Positions 9,905-26,876 of a stretch of DNA of 59,968 nucleotides are shown piece by piece (positions within the stretch are counted from its first letter, which is position 1; each line of letters opens with the position of its first letter). The notes under the pieces were generated by a model that ran no database searches, was not told where the DNA came from, and worked only from the letters and a program-made list of their open reading frames with translations. The stretch covers positions 1-59,968 of the forward strand of contig KZ992444.1 of assembly GCA_003614735.1 (NCBI GenBank). Reading direction: 5' to 3'. Source of the stretch: Thamnocephalis sphaerospora (Eukaryota > Zoopagomycota > Zoopagomycetes > Zoopagales > Sigmoideomycetaceae). The position numbers and the translations under genes are program-made.

Positions 9905-12185
9905 CTAGTAGCGCAGCTGCGCCTGCCGGATAATCTCGCGCATGCGGAACTGCTTGTCCACTCGCGGCCGCACATCCTCCTGGCCGACCAGCGTTTCTAG
10001 AAACTGCAGGACGTGCATAAGCTCGCAATCTGCCGGGTTGTCGTACCAGCTTTCGATGGGAATGCCGTTGGAAAGCTGATAGGCAAATGCTGCAGCAGCA
10101 CAGTGCCGAGGCGTTAGCACATCAACAGTCGGCGGCTAGGAGAAGCTGCACCGGACGCTTACCTTGGGGTGCATTGTCCACGATAACCACCTGGGCGAGG
10201 TCGCGGCCCAGAATGGTAAGATCCTTGAGGTAGTTGCCACACACATGTACGCACGAATCGCGGAAGAGGCGGTATCTAGTTGCGGGCAAAGGTTAGTCTG
10301 CGCCGGTGGCATCGGCAGCTGCACGCGGCGCAAATGCTTACTTGATCAGCTTGCGGTTTGGATCGAGAATGTCCAGCAGCCTGTTGGCATAGGACTTTTG
10401 GCTGGCAGTAAACACCACCACCTCAAACAGACCGGCAACACGCTCCAGAAACTCGCGGTAATGCGGGCGGCAACGACCGTGCACCTGGTAGTGGACGCCA
10501 TTAAACTCGACTGGAAACTGCAGCTCAGGTTGATCTACATAATGCGCCGACGCAGTGTGAGCACAACACACAGTCGTGATACACTACATGGCTATCACCT
10601 ACCGATGGGCGAGGTGCTGCAGTGTACGAGCGTCTCATCCAGATCCAAGACTGGTAAAAATGCACGCACATACACGAGCACATTAGCACGCGCCAGCATA
10701 CGCCTATCGACATCCACTCGCCACCTACCAAGCGTAATGGGCGGGCTAGAGCGCGTTTTCCGCGGGAGCGCAAATGGCCGAAGACGATACTCGCGCGGCA
10801 CCGGCGGCACTGTGGCCATAAACACGTACGGATCAAACTCATCAATGTCCAGCTCGTCCTCCTCTGCCGTGTCGGCCGCGTGATTGGCATAGGCCAGCGC
10901 CATCTGACTGTCTTCGTCGTCTCCCACCGCCTCCTCGTACGCCATCAAGCCCGTCTCATCCAGCTCGTAACCACCGGCCGCGACCATCTGCATGGCAGCT
11001 GCATCGTGTCCGTTCATCGCGGCCGATGCAAACGCGGTCGACGCCTCATAGTTGGCGGAAAAGCCAACCGAGTAGGCGCTGGATGTTGCCACCACACCCT
11101 CCATGGCATCAGCGTCGTCGGGTGCTATGGATGATAGCGACGCATCAAAAGCCAAATCGCCCGCCACTGGCTGCACATTCTCCTCCGCCTGGCCGGAAAC
11201 ATAGTCGGACAAGTTGCCTGCGAGCATACCAGGCACTGTTAGCACATGTGCACGCCAAGCCGCCGCAATATGTGTCGCCGCTATCAGCGCCCTACCATAG
11301 GGCACACGCTTCAAGAGTGTGAATGCAGGTGAAAAGGGTGAAAAGATGGACTGTAGAAAAGAGCGTCGCCGTGGCTCGCCATTTGCATCCGTGTCTTCGT
11401 CCGCCAAAGACTGACGGATCAAATCCATGGAATCGACTGCTCTATCCTCCATGCAGTTCTCCTTCATGTCCTCCTCTGTTGTCGTGTCCGTAAGCGCGTC
11501 GCTGCCCACAGGTAGCTCCATCGACGTGCCACCCTGGCCCTCCTCACTGGGCGGCGTAAGTGGCAGGGTGACATTGCTGGCGGCGGCATCGGTAGAGATG
11601 GGCGCCAGTGGTGCATTCTCCGCTGCGTGCAAAAAGTAAGGTTAGCCAAAGACGTCACCCTTCAAACACGGCATACGCAGTCCATGTGCGCGCGTGTGCA
11701 ACCTGGATCTGCCTTTGGATGCCATCGCCGTCGCAGCCCCTAGATCCCACGCGACATTACCCACCTCGCTTAGCCGTCTCGACCGATGTGGCAATTTCCA
11801 CCGATGTGCGCTTGGCTGCATCTCGGCGAAGAGTCTTGTTTGGCCGTGGTGAGGAGGTGATGAAGGACGCATCAGGAGGCGTATCGGTTGCGTCTTTGGC
11901 CGCCGCCGGTGCTATTTGCACGCGACCTGCCCGCCCTGTCCGCTGCGAGGACGCTGCAGTTTTTCTCGTTCCATTCCTCCGCGCGCGCTCTTCAACCGCC
12001 GGAGCAGGGTCCGCATCTACTGCCGCCGCCGCCGTTGCCGCCGCTGCTCGCCGCCTCGTTCCAGCACGTGTTTTGCCAGGCCGGCTGTCTGCAGCCGCCG
12101 CGCCCTCTGTTGTTTCAGTAAACATGGCCATCGTGGTAGCTGTAGCAGTGGAGATCGCTGACCGCTGGCTCGCTCGCGGTGCCAT
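9905..12185 (-). CDS. CTDSPL2: CTDSPL2-type HAD phosphatase (FCP/SCP family)
   Basis: Seven exons (12185-11765, 11622-11296, 11217-10729, 10650-10603, 10534-10342, 10275-10163, 10089-9905) give 591 residues. The first 360 residues are low complexity: Ala/Thr-rich and basic, then acidic. The catalytic domain follows the family linker [14 protein letters not shown] and carries the DxDxT nucleophile motif [12 protein letters not shown], then [44 protein letters not shown] and [17 protein letters not shown] with the second-Asp motif. It ends in [17 protein letters not shown]. The linker and the end match CTDSPL2 better than Nem1 or Psr1. These enzymes remove Ser/Thr phosphates, for example from the RNA polymerase II tail or Smads; the substrate here is unknown. 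Start chosen at the Met before a long in-frame run; another Met lies 11 codons upstream. Confidence 0.9.
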
Positions 12186-13061
12186 TCTCTCGCTGCAGTG
12201 CGCGTGCTGACGGTGCACGTGGACAGATCAGTACAGACGAGTGCTGTAGACGTGAGCGTATACGCTAAAGAAAAGCTGACAAGTCGTAGCTTCGAGTGTC
12301 GTCGAAAGAGCAAAGCATGCAGGCACCGATCACCGCCGAAAAACACAGACAAGATGCAGTCAGGGCAGACGACTAATGCGATAAGACTGGCAATAAGAGA
12401 AACGCCGCCCAGAGCCGTGTGCGCTGTGACACCGGGTCGCGTTCGTAGCGTCGACGTGAAAAAGGATAGAGACGTGCGAACGGACCAGGTGGGCCGCGTG
12501 GCAAAGTCCGCCTAGTCAAAGCGTCTGAGCGGGTGCCGAGGGAGCGTGTAAAGGCAGGTGTAGTGCACACACGACTGCCAAGGATGACAGTTGAGCAATC
12601 AGCAGAACACCGCGGCCAACAAGGTTTGTCTTCCCATACACGCAGGCCCCCACAGCGTCAAGAAGCAGTGTCAGCAGCCAACAAAAGAGACTGGGAACGG
12701 ATCAGGGAATAAACGGGCACAGCCGGGAGCGTATGCTTCCAGATAAACTAGTGTCGTAGACGGTAAAAGGCGCAAAGCGAAAGGGAAAGCGGAGCGTTGA
12801 GCGGAGAGAAGCAACCCTGTGGGCCAAAAGGGAAATCCCAGGACGGCAGCCTGTGGGCTGCTCGTCGCTTTGTTTTCGCTCGGCCCAGCAGCGCGCTGAT
12901 TGGCTGAATCATCACAGGAATCCAAATCGCTTATCACGTGATAGATAGCGAATGGGCATATGGCCGTGTGACAGCGTGTTACACGCCTCAGCAAGCACGC
13001 TTCTTCCATCGCTGAGTGCCTGCTATCGCGCCATTCCACCGACAAGCTACCTGCTGCGATC
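12186..13061. promoter_or_regulatory. Shared upstream region of CTDSPL2-like gene and PRP16
   Basis: Both flanking genes start outward from this 876-base stretch, so it must contain two promoters and 5' leaders. The plus frame at 12198-12515 has no domain and is unlikely to be coding. No TATA-like element was seen close to either start. Confidence 0.5.
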
Positions 13062-18429
<5,368 letters not shown>

Positions 18430-19567
18430 TTGCTGTGTACGCATAATACAACCGCTTATTCGTTACGGCACGCCATGTGGTCTAAATAAAGAACCAAATG
18501 CTTGGCGGCTCAGGCAGTATTGGTAGAATATCGCTCATAGCAACCTGTAGGCATAGAGTTACGGCGCATCAACAGGCTTGTCTGTAGATCAGGGGCTGTG
18601 CCATATAGTGATCCGATTCGTCAGGCCTTTACAGGAACCTCGCGGTGCGCACAAGAGGCCCCCGGTGCACTTGAGGAGGGCCAATGCGGAGCCCTTTGGT
18701 ACCTGGGCAAGCCGATGGTAGGACGATATACGACGACATGTTTATGCAAACATAAACACCACTATTGGACCGCCACGCGCCACTATTGATCTGGAGTCAC
18801 ACGGCTACACAGTGTCGCATTTCCGGTTCCGCTCTTCGAGACGCTTGGTTGCCGTTGCTAGTTAATTAGGCTTTGTCGTGTGTCACTACAGTGCCCACGG
18901 CCCGCCTTGGTCCTCTAATCGAACGTCCCATGGCTCACCCGTTCAGCCGATCGGCGACCATAGGCGGTGTGTGCCAGTGGCCTTGTCGAGTGCGGCATCG
19001 TCAGCTGTTCCCCCAAACATCGCTGCACCCAGCCCAGTAAGTACATCGTGCGATGCGCCAAGTAGTCCAGCCAGCAGGCCTTACTGTAATAGCACCACGC
19101 TTGCAGCTTTCCGCAAGTTACACGGCCGTTTCGAGCCTGCAACCGTGCAAAAGCACCACGGCACAAAAAACCCAAACGGTCTAGCCAGGCAGGCGCCCCG
19201 CTCAGGTTTGCGCGTCCAATTAACGCCTAAACACCGCACACATTCGCCCAATACGGATTGATACAACGTAGGGCGCGCGGTGTATCTGTACACGCCACAT
19301 TGCATTGTACAGTAGAACGATAGATGTCCGAGCAGTGCTTGAAAGTAAGAAACTGGAGACGAAGCACTGCAAAGGCGGTCAGCTAGGTGTAACCCGAAAA
19401 ACCGGATTTCAAAGCAACACTGATTCAGGAGAGAACTCAAATACGCCATGGCCCTGATGCAGGACCACTGCCGTTATCCCTGTCGCCATATCCCCATACC
19501 GCCATTTTGGACTTGTATGCATTTCAAATCTAGCCGCATTTCCGCAGTCTGGGATACTTTAGCAACG
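18430..19567. other. Intergenic; a possible unrecognised spliced gene at about 18600-19200 (+)
   Basis: After the PRP16 poly(A) site the plus strand shows several short open pieces with composition more protein-like than chance (for example PRATIDLESHGYTVSHFRF near 18765-18825 and PTARLGPLIERPMAHPFS near 18890-18950), and a good donor GTAAGT at 19038. I could not join them into a convincing frame and see no domain. The same stretch must also hold the promoter of the 7TM gene that follows. Confidence 0.25.
18485..18490 (+). terminator. Likely polyadenylation signal of PRP16
   Basis: A perfect AATAAA lies 56 bases after the PRP16 stop codon on the coding strand, the expected distance for a fungal 3' end. 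Confidence 0.5.
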
Positions 19568-20616
19568 ATGCTGGCATCACGCGAAGAGTTGGCGACAGCT
19601 ATAGGCATCAGCTGGCAGAAAAATGCCACCTATTTCGATACCATTCCATTGCACCCTCTCGGCGAACAGTCCTATTTGAACTTTGTCAATGCCGGCTCCG
19701 ATCTCGAGGACATGCATGCGCGGTGGCGAGTAAGTGCCATGCAGACCATCATCACCATATACATCTTCTGGCTATTTGCCGCCAATTATCTAGCATCTGT
19801 GCGCATGACGCTTGCTCGCCCGCGTGCCCTTGCGCCATGGTGCTGTTTACTGCAGTCCTTGGCGGGAATCGTGTGCGCACTCTTTTCGCCAAATGCTTAC
19901 ACACCCAGCGACATATCATGTCGCGAGATCATCTGGATGATAACCATATGCATCCGCATCAACGATCTGTGCGCCACCTCGATACTCTTGCAAAAGGCGT
20001 ACATTGTCAAAAACTGCAGCCGCTGGCTGTTTGTCTTTATCCCGCTGACTGTCATTGCACCAGTGCCGCTGCTCTACACGGCGTGGTCTAGCCCGGTAAT
20101 CCTTAGCACCATCTCCAGCGGATGCGTGTTCATCTATCCGGACTATTATCCATGGCTGCGCTTTATTTTCCATGCACCCCTGAACTTTGTGCTTACCACA
20201 ATCTTCATTGAGGTGGCTTACAGCCAGCATAAGAGATTTGGTTCGTACGCTTGGAAGCAGCTTGCGCGTGAGGGCATTCAGGTTGGTCTCCAATTGCTTG
20301 CCGTCAACCTGCTCTGCACGTTGGCGATTTCCTTTGAAATAGTTGGCGTTTATTCCATCGCACTCACGCTTCCAGAATGGTAAGCACCGAGACTAGGCAC
20401 TGACTGAATGGGCTCATTACAGATCGCTTACATACACATATATTATGGCATAGGTGCATCTCATCGGTTTTGCTAGTCACGCACATTGATGATATCAGCA
20501 AAATCAAGCCGGTCAAACAGGAAGCTGTCAAAGCGAAGATGATGCAAGCAGGAAATTGCAGCGGTAGCGACATGGCACCACTAGATTACTATGTACCTTG
20601 GAGTACGACTCTTTAA
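19568..20616 (+). CDS. Orphan seven-transmembrane protein, GPCR-like layout (paralogue A)
   Basis: Two exons (19568-20379, 20454-20616) give 324 residues; an in-frame Met at 19448 would add 40, but the start at 19568 matches the paralogue at 44154-45150. The order is a short N-tail with an N-x-T site (NAT), then TM1 about residues 55-78, TM2 (WCCLLQSLAGIVCALF), TM3 after the motif SCREIIWMITICIRINDLC, TM4 (WLFVFIPLTVIAPVPLLY), a loop with a Cys (SSGCVFIYP), TM5 (FHAPLNFVLTTIFIEVAY), TM6 (VGLQLLAVNLLCTLAISFEI), TM7 (ALTLPEWCISSVLLVTH), and a 35-residue tail. A Cys just before TM3 and one in the TM4-TM5 loop copies the disulfide of class A GPCRs. I recognise no named family. The single intron falls inside the TM7 Trp codon, exactly as in paralogue B. 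Confidence 0.8.
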
Positions 20617-21214
20617 CGCCGTAAACAAGGCAGTCGTAAATCAGTTTACGTATCATCCACATTCGCACCTGCCCACCATTTAGTATTAGCACCAACACCC
20701 TCCTATTCAGCCATCGCCTTAATAGTTTTGTCCACATTCTCTTCAGCAGCCGTAGTGCCCAATGCGCTACACTATTGTACCGTCCGTCGCATTGTCCATT
20801 TTCTATGACCACAGAAGTAAATAATACGCATTAGGTGTCATGCCACGGTCTCATCATGTTATTTGCACAAGACGACGGGGCAGACTCGCCAACAGCAGCA
20901 ATGATCCAGCGGATGCGGCTACGGTAGACGATCAGCGGTGTGTATAGATGACTTGGGGTCGCTGGGTCTGCGATTCTTTGGGTCACAGTATAGACCTCGT
21001 TAGAAACCGCGCGCAGGCCAGTCTAGCTTTACACTTGACGAAACGTTCACGTGACTTGGCTATGTTTATCAACCGCCTCGCGTATTTACGCCGCTTGTTT
21101 GAATATCTCTGCCCTTAATTGCTGCTGCGCCTGCCTAGCCTGCTTACGACGTACAAAGCGGCCTACTGGATTGCACACTCATCGGTCTATTTCGCCTTCC
21201 TAACCTAGCCAAGT
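20617..21214. other. Intergenic, nothing recognised
   Basis: Between the end of 7TM paralogue A and the start of MYSM1. A minus frame at 20528-20812 overlaps the last exon of the 7TM gene and has no domain. The part next to 21215 should contain the MYSM1 promoter. Confidence 0.5.
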
Positions 21215-24200
21215 ATGGACGAGGCATCGCGGGAGCTGATTGAGCACATGCTTGCGGAAGACCAGCTACAGCAGTCGCTGGAAGACTTTGTTGGAAGCGA
21301 TCAGGATGAACCCGCGGACGACGCCGAGTATGAGCTTGATGTAGCATCCATTCTACAGCCAGAGAGTAAGCCTGTCCGCTCAGGGCCAAAAGTAGCGGCA
21401 GGCACGCGCAAAACGGCCAGTCAGCCAACGAAAACCGGGAGCATCACGCACGGCGCACGCTGGACCGAGGAGGAAGACGCACAGTTACTGGATGGCGTGG
21501 TAAGCGTGCCTGGCTGCTTGTCATCCTTAAAGTACCGGGATACATGCATCGTTGGACTGCTCTGACCAGACTGCGTCGATAGCGGCGTTACGGCCAAGGC
21601 AAATGGAAGGAGATATCACAGTTCATCGGAACACGAAGCTCGCTACAGGTGAAGAACCGGGCACGCCATCTGTTTGTCCACTGCGGCATGGAGGTAGGTG
21701 TCTTGGCCGACTGTACCCGCTGTAGGCAGCATTGTTTACGAGATTCTTATGGCATGCGTAGCCACCGAGCGGATCCTTGGCAGAAAATGTACCGAATGCA
21801 CCGGCAAACGAGCCCAAGAGGGATGATCTCATGGAGGTGGTATGTGTTTACAACTGCTCAGCGCCTTGGCGTCGGGGAGCAAAACCGGCGTTAGTAGACG
21901 TAGGTATTTGATGCTAACAGTCTGGCGCTGTTGCACGCATACGCGCCGTTTAGACGGATGAAAGGCCCGCTCCGCAAATGGACGTACAAAGCAACGCGCT
22001 TAAAGTGGCGCCGTCTGTAATTACAGCGGCTCCTTTGTCGGCGCAGGAGGATCACGCATCAGATATAGATATCGACGATGCAGAGTCAGGTGGGTGGTAG
22101 GCCAAGACGAGCACACAGTCTTGTGGCTACATTCTTACCCTTGACATTCTGCTACATGATCGCTACTAAACTCAACAGCGAACCGGAGCTTGGGCGTCTC
22201 TGGAAAGCCGAAAGAGCGGGTAGCAGTGTCTGAGAGCATGGCAGCAGATGATGCTCGCGACATCTATCCTGCGATAGCAGGCACCGCACTGGAGGTCAAG
22301 ATGCCCGTGGATACTGCGTCTACGACAGACTTGGCTTTGGACACTGGTGTTCAGGATCCCGACACTGACGACTCGGCAAGGAAAAAGGACGATACAGACA
22401 GCAGTGAAGCGTTTGATAGCAAGGCGGAATATACGGCATCGCTGCCTTCAAAATCGGTAATCTCCACTGTACATCGCAAGCAAGCGTGTATACTAATACT
22501 CGGTACGCCTCAGACTGGCGCTGTTGTCGATACCACCATCATCACCGATAAGGAAAAGGCGGCCAATCCCGAGTTCTTTCGCGGAAAGCCAGCAAGCACA
22601 CCGGAACGGTACATGAAGATTCGAAACCACATTCTAAAATGCTGGCATGCGACAAAACCTGCGTACTTGACCAAGACTGGCGCTCGCCGTGATCTACGTG
22701 TAGGTGCTGGCGATCCAGAAGTGATTGCTCGCCGTCACGTCATACTCACCCGCAGACGATTACATGGCAGGACTGTGGCGATGTGAATGTGATTGGTCGT
22801 GTGCACGGCTACTTGGAAAACATTGGCGCGATCAACGTTGGCTGCGACATGTCGCTCAAGCCACGTCGTCCCGCCGTACCACGCGTACGGCAGCCGCGCC
22901 CTGACCAGGATTACAAGCCTCGTGAACGACCAACAGCGTTTAGCGTGTTTGACGATATTGTTGCTGGGTATGTCGCACTTGTCTTGCTGCACCGGGCGCT
23001 TTAGCTTGCACCGACTATACGCTAACTATCGATCCCTAGTGCACGCCGCCGACGGGTGCGTGATGAGCACGGCGACTGGCAAGTAGCATACCCGTCTTGC
23101 GCTCGCGACACCTGGAGTTTGACTAACACCGTTACCGGCCCAAATAGGATTAGCGAACGTGACTTGGAGGGCCGCGTAATTGAGCACGGTGTTAGCGAGG
23201 AAGCATACCGCATTGCTACAGGTGGGCCACCGATACGCAGAGTGTGCGGATGGGGCACATCTGGCCTAAACGACATGACCAGGGGCACGGAAGCGCACGC
23301 GCACCACGCATATGCGAGACTTTTACGAGCAAGGCACGTAACCGGCGGCGAGTGGCACAGCCCGAGACAATGCGTATTAACGTGCGTGCACGCAAAGCAG
23401 ACCCGTTTCTTCTTGTACCGCTGCAGCCGTTTGACGAGGAAAGCGCGGCTCCGTTTTCAGTCCACATTGTGCCCAGTGCCATGGTATGCACGCTGTAACG
23501 GTATGATGCTGTTTGCTCGACTGCCTTACTGATCGCGCACGACGTGCATGCGCATGCTGTATGTGCTTGCTTGTTATACCGACGAACTAGGCCATCATGG
23601 ATCTTCACGCGCACATGCTGCGAACCGAAGTGATTGGTTTGCTAGGCGGCAACTTTGACGCCGACTCTAAGCAGCTCGACATTGTGTGCGCTTTTCCGTG
23701 CCGCGGCGCCAGCACTGATTTCCAGGTAATCTGCTATGCGTGAATGTTACCGATGCATATGCTGATCCACAAGATGCACAACCTGCTGGATGCAGTGCGA
23801 AATGGATCCAGAGTCGGAGATTCTGGCGCGGCAAGAGTTTGCAGATCGCGGCCTAACAGTCGTTGGGTGGTACCACTCGCACCCGACATTTGAGCCAACG
23901 CCGTCTGTGCGTGATATTGAAAACCAAGTCAACTACCAGGTAGTCTACGTGACTGAGTGCGTACGTGCCGTCTCATGCTTTTGCCTGCTAATATTTCACA
24001 TTACGTGTGCACAGACGCTTTTCAGAAGAGAGGGCGGCCAGGAGCCGTTTGTCGGAGTCATCGTGAACCCGTATGATCGCGAGCGTCTGTCGAACCAGTC
24101 CAAGATGCGCTTTTTCATGGTTGGACCCGACTACCAGGATGGAGTGCATTATCGTGTGTATTCAGAGCGCGCAGCAGTGCTAGTGAGGCAGGCGTCTGAT

Positions 24201-24767
24201 GCCTTATCTGCTTGGCGTAGGCACCCCGTATCGGCTGCTGGAGACAAGTCAGACGGAGCAGCTGGACGTCACTGCCACGGATCAACTGGTGAAGCAGGCC
24301 GACAAGCTGATTAGTGACTTTGCACATCATATCAAGTAGGACAACGCGCATGTGCGTGCGTATGACCGAGAGCACCGTTCTGACCAGCCATTTGGCGTAG
24401 GCGGATGGTGTTTGATGACTCGTATCGCGCTGGCGAGCCGCTTTCTGTTTGTGGCAAGCTGCTTGAATCCGTTGGCAGCTGGCTGAACGACGCTGAATAC
24501 GCGCGCGGCCGCATGTTGGAAACGGTGCAGACGCGGCTCAACAGCTTATCGCAAACAGAAAACGAGACCATTGCGGGAGCGTGCGATGATGCCGTGGCTG
24601 CGGTTGCCATTACTGCGGAGCAGGTGCCGGCCAGCATAGGCATCGCAGAGCCGCAGGACATTTCCATGACCGGCACTGTCTCCGACGCTACCGCTTTGGC
24701 GGGCCCCATTGCTGACGATGCACCACCTGCTCAGGAACCACTGGCCATGCGCCAGGACCCGTACTAG
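21215..24767 (+). CDS. MYSM1: MYSM1-type histone H2A deubiquitinase (SANT-SWIRM-JAMM)
   Basis: Fifteen exons sum to 822 residues; human MYSM1 has about 828. The order is an acidic N-tail, a SANT/Myb repeat at about 80-130 ([15 protein letters not shown] then [16 protein letters not shown]), a linker, a SWIRM domain at about 300-400 ([40 protein letters not shown]), then the JAMM/MPN+ domain from about 520. The zinc protease set is complete: the Glu in [13 protein letters not shown], then [15 protein letters not shown] giving HxHx7Sx2D. This predicts an active metalloprotease that removes ubiquitin from histone H2A. The intron at 23079-23147 begins with GC (donor GCAAGT), supported by the conserved joint [17 protein letters not shown]. 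The joint 23241/23334 is the least certain. Introns elsewhere are standard. Confidence 0.92.
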
Positions 24768-25148
24768 CTACCGCTTTCGATGAGCCTGGTAGGCGGGACA
24801 CAGTTTGGTTGCGCAATAACCCAGTGCTATGACCGCTACCACCGCTGCCCCGACATGGACCGCATCATGCTTGTACATTACTTCAACGGTCGTGCTTGTC
24901 GCTATGGATGCATCTGGTGCGAGATTTATCAAGCTATTTCAATGAAAAGCGAAAAACAGCTGTTTTCATGGCGAGAAAAGGGGATATGCGGGCATGTGTG
25001 GAAAACAAGATTGCCCATAAGCGAGAGAATACTTTCGCGGTAGCGGCAGTCGGCCGGTCAGGTCAGTGCCGCGTACCCATGCGCCCACGCCGCCACTGCG
25101 CGGCTCTCGGGACCGGGAAGCAGCAGACTCGGCGCTTCTTTGCGATCA
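24768..25148. other. Intergenic between convergent MYSM1 and SEC61
   Basis: No coding signal. Both neighbours end here, so it holds two 3' untranslated regions. Confidence 0.5.
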
Positions 25149-26876
25149 TCATTGGACAAACGTGTCCATACCGCCCATGTCCATCTGCTCCTTGGCAAAC
25201 ATCTCAAAGTACTGGTAGATGATGGTGACAGCCAGCAGAATACCAGTGCCAGAACCGATGGCGCCCATCAGATCGGCTACCACAGAGAGAATGCCAATGA
25301 TGACACCACCAAGCGCCGCTGCAGTCGGGATGATGCGCTTCAGCTCCTTGTACATGGAGGTTTCGCGGTGACCGGCAATCACAATCTGCTGCTCCTTCAG
25401 CTGATGGGCAACATCGCGCGGCGACGAGCCCGACACCTCAATCCAGGTCTTGGAAAGCAGCGCGCACGCGCCCAGCATAAAGGTAACATAGATGGTAAAG
25501 TGGATCGGGTCCAGGAAGGCGTCCGCGATGCTGTGCGGCGGCGTCAGGTAGTAGGCCAGGCCGCTAGTAGCCACCAGCTGGGACGTGCCCTCGTACGGCT
25601 TCCACACGCCCAACAGACGGACCAAAAGGTTCTCCGGGAAGCGAGTGTACAGCATCTGCGAGATCATGTAGACGTTGGAGACCAGCGCGGACTGGAGCAT
25701 GATCGGCATGTTGGAGGTGTAGAACAGCTTGATCGGGTAGGTGGCGCGGTGGCCGCGGAAACGGCTGGACTTGATTGGGATCTCAATGCGGAAGCCCTGC
25801 AGATAGATGACCACGGCAAACACAACAATGGTCGCCGCCAGGTTGGTGATGTTGGGCAGGCTGGCGCGGTAAAAGGCCTCCTTGAGCGCGCGCGCCTTAT
25901 CGTTGCGGGTGAGCAGCAGGTGGAACAGCGCAATCACGGCACCCTCAAACTCCGGACCGCGGCCCGTGTTGATGGTCGTCGGGCTGAACGCCTTCCAAAT
26001 GATCGTCTCACAAATGTTGGTGGCGATAAAGAGCGAGATGCCCGAGCCAAGGCCGTAGCCCTTCTGCAGCAGTTCGTCCAGCAGGATCACAATGATACCG
26101 GCAATAAACAGCTGCAGGATCAACAGCAGGCAGATGCCAGCGCCAAGCTCGGACGGCGGGCCGTACAGACCAGTCAGAACGGAAACCATCGCCTGGCCGG
26201 CGGTGAGCACAAGGGCAAACACTGCACGACAGATAGACAAGACGCCGTCGTAAGTAAGGAGCGTGCGGTAGCGATCAAACGGCTGTACGCGACAAACTTA
26301 CGCTTCTGAGCGCCGCCAAACAGCGCGCGGTCCTCCTTCAGGCTGTGGTCCACCTCGATGATGTTGGCACCAGCAAGCAGCTGCATGATCATGCCGGACG
26401 TGATGATGGGCGTGATACCGAGTTCCATGAGCGTACCGCGGTTCGACGCGAGAATAACACGCATCCAGTAGAGCGGATCGGACGAGTCGGACGAGACGAT
26501 GCCATAAAGCGGGATTTGCGAGAGAACCAAGAAAATGAAGAGAGTGATGGCTGTCCAGAGCATCTTTTGACGGAACGGCACCTGTCATTGCGCGCAGCCA
26601 CGCAAAAAGTGGCGTAGGCTCGGTTAGCAGCGGATCGACGCTGCTTGCAACGCGCGCCACCAGCAACATTGCCTCTGACACTCACCTTGCGATCAGGCGC
26701 CTCGATTTCCGGCAAAATGGCCATAAAAGGCCGAATCAGATAGAGGAAGCGGACTGCATAGGACCAGAACGCGAGCACAAGACCGTCAAACGGCAGCAGA
26801 ACGCGGCGCGAACGGTGAGCGTCCGATCAGCACAGGCGCAAACGGCTTGGTGTGAGCACGGCTACTTACACGACAT
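25149..26876 (-). CDS. SEC61: SEC61 alpha, ER protein-conducting channel subunit
   Basis: Four exons (26876-26870, 26753-26686, 26581-26302, 26221-25149) give 475 residues, the family's usual length. The protein forms the translocon pore in the ER membrane, with ten membrane helices. Visible landmarks: the N-terminus [20 protein letters not shown] with EAPDRKVPFRQK, the plug region after [36 protein letters not shown], the lateral-gate part [17 protein letters not shown], and the cytosolic loop [20 protein letters not shown] that contacts the ribosome. The end is [14 protein letters not shown]. The first coding exon is only seven bases (ATG TCG T), followed by a 116-base intron; this start is required because the residues after it align with no other upstream Met. 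Confidence 0.97.

Noticed and set aside
9399-9908. Overlapping frames on both strands between MMTAG2 and CTDSPL2
   Set aside because: Arg/Ala-rich composition typical of chance frames in GC-rich flanks; no donor-acceptor pairs joining them.
25140-26309. A 389-codon open frame on the plus strand
   Set aside because: Shadow of the main SEC61 exon; His/Asp/Gln-rich with no recognisable family.
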